Assembly: GCF_015291645.1 (NCBI RefSeq)
Contig: NZ_CP030055.1
Location: 2,418,001-2,482,000, forward strand
DNA from: Bradyrhizobium sp. CCBAU 53340
Lineage (GTDB): Bacteria; Pseudomonadota; Alphaproteobacteria; Rhizobiales; Xanthobacteraceae
Direction: 5' to 3'
Length of the DNA stretch: 64,000 bases
This document shows positions 53,893-64,000 of the stretch, piece by piece. The position numbers and the translations under genes were made by a program. The notes under the pieces were generated by a model, which searched no databases, was not told the DNA's origin, and saw only the letters and a list, made by a program, of their open reading frames with translations. Numbering within the stretch: the first letter of the stretch is position 1; each line of letters begins with the position of its first letter.

Positions 53893-55011
53893 ATGCAGCG
53901 AACCAAAGCCCCCTTCCGTGCCGACGAGGTCGGCAGCCTCCTGCGTCCCGCCAAGATCAAGGAAGCCCGCGCGAAGCTCGAGAAGGGCGAGATCTCGGCC
54001 GATGATCTGCGCAAGATCGAGGACGTGGAGATCGAGAAGGTCGTACACAAGCAGGCCTCGGTCGGCCTGAAGCTCGCGACTGACGGCGAATTCCGCCGCT
54101 CGTGGTGGCATTTCGACTTCCTGGCCAAGCTCACCGGCTGCGAGCTGTTCCACCCCGACACCGGCATCCAGTTCGCGGGTGTGCAGACTCGCCACGATGC
54201 GGTCCGGGTCATCGACAAGCTCGACTTCCCCGACAATCACCCGATGCTGGACCATTTCCGCTTCCTGAAGAAGTACGCCGACCAGGCCCACGTCACCGCG
54301 AAGATGACCATCCCCTCGCCAGCCGTGCTGCACTTCCGCGGCGGTCGCAAGTCGATCTCCAAGGATGTCTATCCCGATCTCGAGGCCTTCTACGAGGATC
54401 TCGGCAAGACCTACCGCAAGGCCGTGAAGGCTTTCTACGATGCCGGCTGCCGTTATCTGCAGTTCGACGACACCGTGTGGGCCTATCTCTGCTCGCAGGA
54501 TGAATTGAAGAAGGCCCGTGAGCGCGGCGACAATCCGGATGGTCTCCAGCAGATCTACGCGCGCATCATCAACTACGCGCTGGCCGAGAAGCCCGCCGAC
54601 ATGGTGGTGACGACGCATGTCTGCCGCGGCAATTTCCGCTCGACCTGGATTTCGTCCGGCGGCTACGAGCCGGTGGCCGAGACCATGCTCGCCGGTACCA
54701 ATTACGACGGCTACTTCCTGGAATACGACAGCGACCGTGCCGGCGGCTTCGAGCCGCTGCGCTTCCTGCCCAAGGGCAACAAGGTTGTCGTGGTCGGCGT
54801 CATCACCTCGAAGTTCGGCGAGCTCGAGAAGAAGGACGACATCAAGCGCCGTCTGGATGAGGCCGCCAAGTTCGCGCCGCTGGAGCAGCTCGCGCTGTCG
54901 CCGCAGTGCGGCTTCGCCTCGACGGAAGAGGGCAACATCCTCTCCGAGGAGGAGCAGTGGGCCAAGCTGAGCCTTGCTGTGGAGATCGCGAAGGAAGTGT
55001 GGGGCCAGTAA
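53893..55011 (+). CDS. Cobalamin-independent methionine synthase-like protein (MetE C-terminal domain type)
   Basis: A 372-residue (beta/alpha)8-barrel protein of the UROD/MetE-like superfamily, corresponding to the C-terminal half of MetE only. Candidate zinc ligands are His242 and Cys244 in THVCRGN, Glu277, and Cys339 in LSPQCGF, so a thiol-activating site is present. RADEVGSLLRP is the typical start. Such half-length proteins use various methyl donors and thiols; some act on homocysteine or related compounds. ATG 53893 has GGGAG upstream; an in-frame ATG at 53854 lies within the ATPase gene. It is likely co-transcribed with Liv-type operon 2. Confidence 0.8.
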   Translation: MQRTKAPFRADEVGSLLRPAKIKEARAKLEKGEISADDLRKIEDVEIEKVVHKQASVGLKLATDGEFRRSWWHFDFLAKLTGCELFHPDTGIQFAGVQTRHDAVRVIDKLDFPDNHPMLDHFRFLKKYADQAHVTAKMTIPSPAVLHFRGGRKSISKDVYPDLEAFYEDLGKTYRKAVKAFYDAGCRYLQFDDTVWAYLCSQDELKKARERGDNPDGLQQIYARIINYALAEKPADMVVTTHVCRGNFRSTWISSGGYEPVAETMLAGTNYDGYFLEYDSDRAGGFEPLRFLPKGNKVVVVGVITSKFGELEKKDDIKRRLDEAAKFAPLEQLALSPQCGFASTEEGNILSEEEQWAKLSLAVEIAKEVWGQ

Positions 55012-55060
55012 GCTCCGCGCATTTCTTTGTGAGGCTTAGAGCTCTCGCCAATTCCGCAGT

Positions 55061-55180
55061 GTCGTCCCGGCGCAGGCCGGGACCCATACCCCCAAGGAGA
55101 AGTTTGGGGCAAGCGGGCAATTCCTAGCTTTCGCAAAACCATTGCTGCGGCGTATGGGTCCCGGCCTGCGCCGGGACGAC
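55061..55180. repeat. Perfect 29-base inverted repeat between convergent genes
   Basis: Arms at 55061-55089 and 55152-55180 are exact reverse complements, starting GTCGTCCCGGCGCAGGCCGG. Each arm also holds a smaller hairpin (CCCGGCGCAGGCCGGG). The spacer of about 62 bases is non-coding. It lies between convergent genes and may act as a bidirectional terminator; copies of this family are expected elsewhere in the genome. Confidence 0.88.
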
Positions 55181-55233
55181 GCTGAGTTTGACGCGTCGTC
55201 TCGTCTCACCGTAGCCACGGCAAAAGCCGTCCC

Positions 55234-56952
55234 TCACTTCTCCGCCAGGTAAACCTCGCCCAGCAGCGACGAGTTCGACCACGGCACCTGCTTGTTCTTG
55301 GTGGTCGAGACCACCTCCGCTCGCACCCGCGTCAGCATCTGCTGCACTTCGAGGCCCGGCGTGCCAATGTGGCGGGACAGCGCGGCGGAGAAGGGGGAGT
55401 TGGCGCCTTCTCCATCGAGCGCGACCTGGCCCGGCGCGGTCGCGAATGCGATTAGCGTGCCGGCGCCCAGCGTTGCGCCGGCGCCCAGACTTGACGGCGC
55501 CGCAAGGCCCGACGCGCCCTCGATGCCGCGGCTGCCGCCGGCGCTCGCGACCTGCTGCGCCATCGGATTGTTGCGGCAGGCATCGAAGATCAAAATGTTG
55601 GTGCGAACCTGGTCGTCGAGGCCCGCCATGATCGTGTCCATATCGATCATGGCCTCGGTCATGCTGCTGCCAGCCTTGAGCTCGATGTCGACGGGAATGA
55701 GGTAATTGCGACCGTCGACCTGCACGCCGTGGCCGGCGTAATAGACCACGACCACCTGTGCCCGCGCCGCGTCGCGCAGGAAGTCCCGCGTCATCTTCTG
55801 CATCGCGGCACGGTCGAGATCGACGCCTTCCGACACCGTGAAGCCGATGTCGCGCAGGCTTTTGGCTACAGCACGCGCGTCGTTGGGCGGATTGGGCAGC
55901 GCCTTGACGTGTGTATAGGCGCCGTTGCCGATGATCAGCGCCATGCGCGTGCCGCGAGCGGCCGGAGCGGGCGAGGGCGCCGGTGTCGCGCCGGTCTGCT
56001 GCGGGGCAGGGGCCGTCGTCGGCTGCGTCGCCGGTGAGGGGGCATCGCGCGGGATTGGCGCGGTTGCGTCGGTCACCAGCGACAGCCGAACCTTTGCGGT
56101 CGCCTGGTTGGCCTTGCTGCAGGCGTCGGAGGCCACGATCGTCAGCGTCGCCATGTAGTCCTCGCGCGCGTGGGCGTAGTCGCCCTTGGCCTCATAGGCC
56201 AGTGCGCGATGGGTATAGCCGGAGATCAGCACGCTGTTCGGCGGCGTCATGATGTTGGTCGGCGGCTTTTCCTTCGCGAGCCGGATCGCCTCGCTGCCGT
56301 CGGCGATGGCGCGCTCGAGGTCACCCTTGGCGCGCCAGATCGAGGTGCGGTTGATCAGCGGCTGCGGCAGCGTCGGATCGAGCCGGATCGCCTGGTTGAT
56401 GTCGGCGAGCGCGCCGTCGAGATCGCCGAGCGCCTCCTTGGAGATGCCGCGGTTCTGGAACGAGAACGCCGATCTCGGATCGGCCTTGATCGCCATGTCG
56501 TAGTCGGCGATCGCCTTGGCGTAGTCGCCCTTGCCTCGCCAGGCATTGCCGCGGTTGTGGAAGATGATGCCGTCGGGCGGACCGAGCTTCAATGCATCGT
56601 CGAAGTCGGTGATAGCGATCTCGTTGTCGCCCCTGTCGTAGTAGGCCGATCCCCTGAGATTGTAGGCCGCCTGGCTCGGGCTGAGCCGGATCGATTCCGT
56701 GGTGTCGGCGATCACCTTGGCGTAGTCGCCCTTCTTGTTCCAGCCTACGGCGCGCCAGAAATAGACGGTCGCCAGCTGTCCGCCCTTGAATACCTTCAAC
56801 GCGATGATCTTGGTGCAGGCGTCGACCATCTGGTCCGCCGGCGTGGTTTCGGTTGTGCACAGCGGCCCCAGTTGGCTGCGCGACTGGGCGGAGCAGGGCG
56901 CCGACCAAAGGGTCGCGGCGAGCAGGGCGAGCGCGACGAGCAGGCGGCTCAT
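55234..56952 (-). CDS. Exported TPR-caspase-like protein (peptidase C14 family)
   Basis: A 572-residue protein. A signal peptide (SRLLVALALLAATLWSAPCSA, about residues 2-22) is followed by TPR-like repeats from about 60 to 290, for example FQNRGISKEALGDLDGALAD. A Pro/Ala/Thr-rich linker spans about 296-335, then a caspase-fold domain: His408 in YYAGHGVQVDGRNYL and Cys459 in IFDACRNNP form the dyad. ATG 56952 with AAGGAA upstream is chosen over ATG 57009. Metacaspase-like proteins cleave after basic residues; the domain set suggests a periplasmic regulated protease. The target is unknown. Confidence 0.82.
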   Translation of the reverse strand: MSRLLVALALLAATLWSAPCSAQSRSQLGPLCTTETTPADQMVDACTKIIALKVFKGGQLATVYFWRAVGWNKKGDYAKVIADTTESIRLSPSQAAYNLRGSAYYDRGDNEIAITDFDDALKLGPPDGIIFHNRGNAWRGKGDYAKAIADYDMAIKADPRSAFSFQNRGISKEALGDLDGALADINQAIRLDPTLPQPLINRTSIWRAKGDLERAIADGSEAIRLAKEKPPTNIMTPPNSVLISGYTHRALAYEAKGDYAHAREDYMATLTIVASDACSKANQATAKVRLSLVTDATAPIPRDAPSPATQPTTAPAPQQTGATPAPSPAPAARGTRMALIIGNGAYTHVKALPNPPNDARAVAKSLRDIGFTVSEGVDLDRAAMQKMTRDFLRDAARAQVVVVYYAGHGVQVDGRNYLIPVDIELKAGSSMTEAMIDMDTIMAGLDDQVRTNILIFDACRNNPMAQQVASAGGSRGIEGASGLAAPSSLGAGATLGAGTLIAFATAPGQVALDGEGANSPFSAALSRHIGTPGLEVQQMLTRVRAEVVSTTKNKQVPWSNSSLLGEVYLAEK

Positions 56953-57115
56953 GCGTGATTCCTTGAGGAGACGTGCTTGTTTGTTGTCCTGCGACACGTT
57001 GCGGTTCATGGGTGCGTCATCGGACTTGGGAGAAAGCAGGCGGCGGTATTCCCTCGGTGGGCAGAATTTGCTAAGAGGTGGGTCCCAACCCTTCTGCCCA
57101 CCGCTGTCCCACTCC

Positions 57116-58471
57116 ATGAAGAACGACGAAATCCTCAGCCAGATCACCGAGTTCTGCCGCAAGGCGGACATGGCGGAATCGACGTTTGGCCGGCGTGCGG
57201 TGAACGATGGGAAGCTCGTGCACCGCCTGCGCGAGGGCAAGCGCATCACCATCGACACGCTGGAGCGGATCCAGGCCTATATCGCGGCATCGACGACCGG
57301 CGGCCTGCCGCCGCCGCGGGGACTTCAAGTGCCCCCGGAAAGGCGCGATCCGCGTGGCAATTTCCGCTTCTTCGAGAACCGGCAGAAGTACCTGCTGTTC
57401 GTCCACACCTGCAGCGAGAAGCGGGTGATCGCCGACCGCGTGGCGCTGGAGCTTTCCACCATCCATCCGCGGCCGCCGGCGCTGCGCATTTTCGACGCCG
57501 GTGTCGGCGACGGCACGGTGCTGGCGCGGGTGCTGCGCGCCACGCATCAGCGCTATCCGCACATGCCGTTCTACGTGGCTGGCAAGGAGCTCAGCCTCGA
57601 GGATCTGCGCCTGACGCTAGAGAAGGTGCCGGACCGCATTTTCGAGCACCCGGCATCGGTGTTCGTCTTCACCAACATGTTCTACTCCGAGGCTCCGTGG
57701 CTCACGCCGGCCTCGCCCGCGGCAGCCGCGGCCACCGTCTGGCACGAAGTCCCGCTGCGGGGCGCTTCGTCAGGCGAATTCGAGCAGCAGATCGCCGAGC
57801 TGCGGCCGTTTCTGGAGCAGAACTGGCGCGCCGCGATCAGCCCGCGCACGGCCATGCCGCTCTACGAGCGGCCGGTCGTCCTCGTGCTCTACCGTGAGGA
57901 TCACAGATTCCTGCTCGATTCGACCATTCCGCGGCCGGGCCAGACCGAGGCCAATTTCGACCTCGTCATTGCATCCCAGCCCTACCGGGCCCTGTCCTCG
58001 GTCAATTTCCGGGCCAAGCGGATCATTGCACCGCTGGCGCGGGCGTTGCGGCCGGGCGGACGGCTGATTGGAATCCACTCCCATGGTCACGATCCCGGCA
58101 TGGAAATGATCCAGGCGATCTGGCCCGGAGAAAACCCTTTCTCGGTGAGCCGTCATGAGCTATTGCGCGCCGTTAAGTACGAGCTTGGGTCGTTGGGCCG
58201 GGACCTCAATTTTAATGCTTATGCGGATAACCGTTCGATCTTCAGGTATGATATGGAAGCGCTGCCCAACGAGGTAACGGGTACCATCGGAACCTCGACA
58301 GCCTTTGCAGCCTGGAATGCGGCGGTGTATGTCGCTCAGATTGAGGACGACCGGTTGACAGATATGACTCAAAACGGCCGCACTCTGGATGCCGCCAGGG
58401 ATGTGCTGCGAAAGTACAACGGGCTCTGGTTTCTCGACGAATCCTACGTCATCTCGCGCCGGCGTGATTGA
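57116..58471 (+). CDS. SAM-dependent methyltransferase-like protein with N-terminal HTH-like domain
   Basis: A 451-residue cytoplasmic protein. Residues 5-60 (ITEFCRKADMAESTFGRRAVNDGKLVHRL) look like a small lambda-type helix-turn-helix. A Rossmann methyltransferase domain follows: ALRIFDAGVGDGTVLARVL (motif I), YVAGKELSLEDL (acidic loop), ARALRPGGRLIGIHSH near the end. It is directly upstream of metK. The true start is probably ATG 57116; a longer frame to 56786 runs antisense to the caspase-like gene. The methyl acceptor is unknown. Confidence 0.7.
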   Translation: MKNDEILSQITEFCRKADMAESTFGRRAVNDGKLVHRLREGKRITIDTLERIQAYIAASTTGGLPPPRGLQVPPERRDPRGNFRFFENRQKYLLFVHTCSEKRVIADRVALELSTIHPRPPALRIFDAGVGDGTVLARVLRATHQRYPHMPFYVAGKELSLEDLRLTLEKVPDRIFEHPASVFVFTNMFYSEAPWLTPASPAAAAATVWHEVPLRGASSGEFEQQIAELRPFLEQNWRAAISPRTAMPLYERPVVLVLYREDHRFLLDSTIPRPGQTEANFDLVIASQPYRALSSVNFRAKRIIAPLARALRPGGRLIGIHSHGHDPGMEMIQAIWPGENPFSVSRHELLRAVKYELGSLGRDLNFNAYADNRSIFRYDMEALPNEVTGTIGTSTAFAAWNAAVYVAQIEDDRLTDMTQNGRTLDAARDVLRKYNGLWFLDESYVISRRRD

Positions 58472-58487
58472 CATAATCCAAAGGTAA

Positions 58488-58525
58488 ACATCGCAAACGT
58501 CCGCCTGATGTGGCGGAACAAGGGG
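58488..58525 (+). promoter_or_regulatory. Possible structured leader of metK (pseudoknot-like, SAM/SAH riboswitch candidate)
   Basis: ACATC (58488-58492) can pair with GATGT (58507-58511), while TCCGCC (58500-58505) can pair with GGCGGA (58512-58517). The two helices overlap topologically, so they form either a compact pseudoknot or alternate. The ribosome site AAGGGG lies at 58520-58525, just before ATG 58532. The SAM/SAH class sits before metK in other alphaproteobacteria. No linker is left between the helices, which argues against an exact match. Confidence 0.3.
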
Positions 58526-58531
58526 TTACTG

Positions 58532-59728
<1,197 letters not shown>

Positions 59729-59743
59729 TTCTTGTGTGACATT

Positions 59744-59765
59744 CCGGGTTCGTGCGCGAACCCGG
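59744..59765. terminator. Hairpin after metK
   Basis: CCGGGTTCG-TGCG-CGAACCCGG is a perfect 9-bp stem with a 4-base loop, 16 bases after the metK stop. No strong T-run follows, so it may weaken rather than stop transcription into ahcY. Confidence 0.5.
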
Positions 59766-59788
59766 ATCCTTAAATCCTCACGTCGCTA

Positions 59789-59819
59789 GTCCGGGGCGCC
59801 TCTTCGAGGTGTCCCGGAC
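59789..59819 (+). promoter_or_regulatory. 14-bp hairpin in the ahcY leader
   Basis: GTCCGGGGCGCCTC pairs with GAGGTGTCCCGGAC (two G-T wobbles) around a TTC loop, ending 27 bases before the ahcY start. It could be an mRNA stability or regulatory element. It does not obviously match a known riboswitch. Confidence 0.5.
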
Positions 59820-59846
59820 CGCCCGTTCAACAACAGGACACTCGCA

Positions 59847-61268
59847 ATGAACGCGAAGCCCGGCTTCACCGATTACATCGTCAAGGACATTTCGCTCGCC
59901 GATTTCGGCCGCAAGGAACTCTCGCTGGCCGAGACCGAGATGCCCGGCCTGATGGCCACCCGCGAAGAGTTCGGCCCGAAGCAGCCGCTGAAGGGCGCGC
60001 GTATCGCAGGCTCCCTGCACATGACGATCCAGACCGGCGTGCTGATCGAGACGCTGGCAGCGCTCGGCGCCGACATCCGCTGGGTCTCCTGCAACATCTA
60101 TTCGACGCAGGACCACGCCGCCGCGGCGATTGCGGCCGCCGGCATTCCCGTGTTCGCCGTCAAGGGCGAGACGCTCAAGGATTACTGGGACTACACCGCA
60201 AAGCTGTTCGACTGGCACGGCGGCGGTCACCCGAACATGATCCTCGATGATGGCGGCGACGCCACCATGTACGTCCATCTCGGCCTGCGCGCCGAGAAAG
60301 GCGACACCGCGTTCCTGGACAAGCCGGGCTCGGAAGAAGAGGAAGTCTTCTTCGCGCTCCTGAAGAAGCAGCTCAAGGAGAAGCCGAAGGGCTATTTCGC
60401 CGCGATCGCCGAGAGCATCAAGGGCGTTTCCGAAGAGACCACTACGGGCGTGCACCGTCTCTACGACATGCAGAAGGCCGGCACGCTGCTGTGGCCCGCC
60501 ATCAACGTCAACGACAGCGTCACCAAGTCGAAGTTCGACAACCTCTATGGCTGCCGTGAATCGCTGGTCGACGGCATCCGCCGCGGCACCGACGTGATGA
60601 TGTCGGGCAAGGTCGCGATGGTCGCGGGCTTCGGCGACGTCGGCAAGGGCTCGGCGGCCTCGCTGCGCCAGGCCGGCTGCCGCGTGATGGTGTCGGAGGT
60701 CGATCCGATCTGCGCGCTGCAGGCCGCGATGGAAGGCTACGAAGTCGTGACCATGGAAGACGCCGCGCCCCGCGCCGACATCTTCGTCACCGCCACCGGC
60801 AACAAGGACATCATCACCATCGACCACATGCGCGCGATGAAGGATCGCGCCATCGTCTGCAACATCGGCCACTTCGACAACGAGATCCAGATCGCGGGTC
60901 TGCGCAATTTGAAGTGGACCAACATCAAGCCGCAGGTCGACGAGATCGAATTCCCCGACAAGCACCGCATCATCCTGCTCTCGGAAGGTCGCCTCGTGAA
61001 CCTCGGCAACGCGATGGGCCACCCGTCCTTCGTGATGTCGGCGTCCTTCACCAACCAGACGCTGGCGCAGATCGAGCTGTTCGCCAACAACAAGGACGGC
61101 AAGTACAAGAAGGAAGTCTACGTGCTGCCGAAGTCGCTCGACGAGAAGGTCGCGCGCCTCCACCTCGCCAAGATCGGCGTCAAGCTCACCGAGCTGCGCA
61201 AGGACCAGGCCGACTATATCGGCGTCAAGCAGGAAGGCCCCTACAAGTCGGACCACTATCGCTACTGA
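59847..61268 (+). CDS. ahcY: S-adenosylhomocysteine hydrolase (adenosylhomocysteinase)
   Basis: A 473-residue NAD-dependent enzyme that splits SAH to adenosine and homocysteine, recycling the product of SAM-dependent methylation. [37 protein letters not shown] (NAD site), [11 protein letters not shown] and the C-terminal KSDHYRY-like end (YKSDHYRY) are all present. The 40-residue insertion ([21 protein letters not shown] region) is typical of the proteobacterial long type. It is followed by a Rho-independent terminator. Confidence 0.96.
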   Translation: MNAKPGFTDYIVKDISLADFGRKELSLAETEMPGLMATREEFGPKQPLKGARIAGSLHMTIQTGVLIETLAALGADIRWVSCNIYSTQDHAAAAIAAAGIPVFAVKGETLKDYWDYTAKLFDWHGGGHPNMILDDGGDATMYVHLGLRAEKGDTAFLDKPGSEEEEVFFALLKKQLKEKPKGYFAAIAESIKGVSEETTTGVHRLYDMQKAGTLLWPAINVNDSVTKSKFDNLYGCRESLVDGIRRGTDVMMSGKVAMVAGFGDVGKGSAASLRQAGCRVMVSEVDPICALQAAMEGYEVVTMEDAAPRADIFVTATGNKDIITIDHMRAMKDRAIVCNIGHFDNEIQIAGLRNLKWTNIKPQVDEIEFPDKHRIILLSEGRLVNLGNAMGHPSFVMSASFTNQTLAQIELFANNKDGKYKKEVYVLPKSLDEKVARLHLAKIGVKLTELRKDQADYIGVKQEGPYKSDHYRY

Positions 61269-61292
61269 GATCGCGTTCACTTGCGACACAAG

Positions 61293-61318
61293 GCCCCGGA
61301 GCGATCCGGGGCTTTTTT
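61293..61318 (+). terminator. Rho-independent terminator after ahcY
   Basis: GCCCCGGA-GCGA-TCCGGGGC (61293-61312), an 8-bp stem with a 4-base loop, is followed directly by T6 (61313-61318). Confidence 0.9.
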
Positions 61319-61419
61319 GTTGTCCCGCCGTCTGATACGCTCACAGGTAGAGCCAAGAAGAGCCCGCCACTCTTGAAGCGAGCGGCCACATTTCATTCAT
61401 TGCATTTGGAGGGAACGCG

Positions 61420-61839
61420 ATGTCCAGCGAAGCCAACGTTCGGTTGCTCACGGAAGCCTATCGCCTGTGGAATGACAGCAAGGGTCAAAGCGTCGACCAT
61501 TGGTTCGACAGTGTCATCGGGCCGCAGATCAGCTTTGGATCGGCACCGCGCGGCGCTGAGCCATTGGCGTTTGCCACTCAGTACGACGACCGCACCAGAC
61601 TTCGCGGCTATTTCGATGGTCTGCTGGCTGACTGGGCTATGCAATACTACACGATCAACGAATATGTCGCGCAAGGCGATGCTGTGTTCGCGCGCGGCAT
61701 ATGTGCTTGGACCAATAAGCGAACCGGAAAGGTCGCGGAAACGCCCAAGGTTGACTTCTGGCGCTTCAAGGACGGCAAGGCGATCGAGTTCTACGAGTAT
61801 TTCGACACCGCTTGTGTCGCCGCCGCCGCCACCCCTTGA
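61420..61839 (+). CDS. NTF2/SnoaL-like fold protein
   Basis: A 139-residue cone-shaped alpha+beta protein. RLLTEAYRLWNDSKGQSVDHWF is the first helices, followed by VAQGDAVFARGICAWTNKRTGKVAE and VDFWRFKDGKAIEFYEYFDT, the paired strands of the SnoaL fold. Such proteins are enzymes or small-molecule binders and the sequence does not identify the ligand. GGAGGG lies before ATG 61420. It is immediately upstream of the flavoprotein and may be in an operon with it. Confidence 0.75.
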   Translation: MSSEANVRLLTEAYRLWNDSKGQSVDHWFDSVIGPQISFGSAPRGAEPLAFATQYDDRTRLRGYFDGLLADWAMQYYTINEYVAQGDAVFARGICAWTNKRTGKVAETPKVDFWRFKDGKAIEFYEYFDTACVAAAATP

Positions 61840-61890
61840 TGGTTGCAATTTGGCGCGCTGCCGCCCATCCTGCGCGGAGGGAGAAGCGCC

Positions 61891-63357
<1,467 letters not shown>

Positions 63358-63498
63358 CCTTGCCACGTATGATACCGGAGTAGTCTCGCGTTTGCTTGAG
63401 ACGAATCGCGACTTGCGGTAGTATTTTTGCGCTGCAAGATGCTATTTCCGACAACGCCTGAGTTCCGCGTCGTTGCCATCTTGAGGAGAGCGCGGAAC

Positions 63499-64000
63499 AT
63501 GCACGTCCTTGCTCTGGTCACGCAAAAAGGCGGAAGCGGCAAGAGTACGCTGTCCGTTGGACTTGCGGTGGCAGCGATGCAGCGCGGAGAGCGCGTCGGT
63601 CTTATTGAAGCGGACGCGCAAGGCACGATTTCGAACTGGAAGGAGCGGCGAGCTGGCGCCTATCCTTGCGTCGACTGCGTTGCCGATCCCGCCGAAATCG
63701 AGCCGGTGATAGCCCGCCTCAAGGCCCAAGGGGTCTGGCTTGCAATTATCGACACAGCCGCCACGAACAATGCCTTGGCGATGCGCGCCATTGCCAGTGC
63801 AGATCTTTGTCTCATCCCGGCTCGTCCGAGTCCGGCCGATATCGAAGCCGCAATACCGACGCTGATCGCTATTCGCAGGCTCAATCGCCGGTTTGCCTTC
63901 ATCCTCAATCAGACACCCACGCGAGGGGGCCGGCTGAGCGAGGCTGCCACGTCGCTCAACTCGCTCGGCTTGCTTGCGCTCCCCTTCATTGGGCAGCGTA
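63499..64000 (+). CDS. ParA-family ATPase, cut by the window end
   Basis: The first 167 residues are visible. MHVLALVTQKGGSGKSTLSV holds the deviant Walker A (KGGSGKS, signature Lys at 10), and LIEADAQGTISNW and LAIIDTAATNNALAM are the next conserved segments of this ParA/MinD type. GAGGAGAG lies upstream of ATG 63499. Members position DNA, plasmids or proteins; a lone chromosomal member often serves another cargo. The 3' part and neighbours are outside the window, so no partner can be named. Confidence 0.85.
   Translation, partial: MHVLALVTQKGGSGKSTLSVGLAVAAMQRGERVGLIEADAQGTISNWKERRAGAYPCVDCVADPAEIEPVIARLKAQGVWLAIIDTAATNNALAMRAIASADLCLIPARPSPADIEAAIPTLIAIRRLNRRFAFILNQTPTRGGRLSEAATSLNSLGLLALPFIGQR

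Noticed and set aside
56786..57115. N-terminal extension of the methyltransferase-like gene
   Set aside because: It runs antisense to the signal peptide and first repeats of the caspase-like gene; composition is atypical and ATG 57116 matches the folded start.
59778..61289. Long open frame antisense to ahcY (about 500 residues)
   Set aside because: It is a mirror of GC-rich codon structure in a strongly conserved gene; similar antisense frames lie over 10925-12292, 49118-50512 and 61939-63366.

Overview
The window looks like chromosomal DNA of a slow-growing rhizobium of the Bradyrhizobium type. The evidence is a high GC content with strong G/C third-position use, Bradyrhizobium-like palindromic intergenic repeats (33.6, 37.0, 50.4 and 55.1 kb), two large branched-chain-amino-acid-type (Liv) ABC operons, and a metK-ahcY pair. 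The genus is inferred from protein style and repeats; no database search was run. I see no rRNA, tRNA or CRISPR array.

1-17.4 kb is a surface-polysaccharide (O-antigen-like) locus. A co-oriented run with mostly 4-base start/stop overlaps encodes a WbpB-type sugar dehydrogenase, WbpD-type acetyltransferase, WbpE-type aminotransferase, Wzx-type flippase, HisH-like glutaminase, HisF-like synthase, WbpG-type sugar amidotransferase and Wzy-type polymerase. A CgeB-type glycosyltransferase, a methyltransferase and a second acetyltransferase follow. A second dehydrogenase copy, about 78% identical to the first by my ungapped alignment, lies downstream, followed by an SDR epimerase containing a G10 tract and another glycosyltransferase. 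On the other strand lie a WcaI-type glycosyltransferase and a GmhB-like phosphatase. The block ends in a decayed GDP-fucose synthase. The gene set points to a diacetamido- or acetamidino-uronic acid sugar, assembled and exported by the Wzx/Wzy route. 17.8-20.5 kb adds an O-antigen-ligase-like protein and a GT-C-like membrane protein.

20.5-30.2 kb is a gene-poor accessory region. It has a truncated tyrosine integrase, a phage-type recombination operon (YqaJ-like exonuclease that has lost its catalytic E-x-K, ERF annealing protein fused to an HNH-like domain, XRE regulator, unknown protein), a divergent small XRE regulator, a serine recombinase, long stretches without convincing genes, and two unknown proteins common in this group of bacteria. 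It reads as a decaying integrative element.

30.2-48.7 kb returns to core-like genes: a PaaK-like ligase, an AGE-family epimerase, a six-gene Liv-type operon with an embedded acyl-CoA ligase, a divergent Crp/Fnr regulator, an MFS transporter, a 1094-residue zinc-ribbon/cyclase/AAA/TPR protein, a peroxiredoxin-like protein, a HemD-like protein, PurU and a small lipoprotein.

48.7-64 kb holds a second Liv operon (binding protein, two permeases, two ATPases) ending in a MetE-like protein, an exported TPR-caspase protein, a methyltransferase-like protein, metK, ahcY, an NTF2-like protein, a Baeyer-Villiger-type flavoprotein and the start of a ParA-type ATPase cut by the window end. The MetE-like protein, metK and ahcY form a loose methionine/SAM-cycle neighbourhood with notable RNA-hairpin potential before metK and ahcY.
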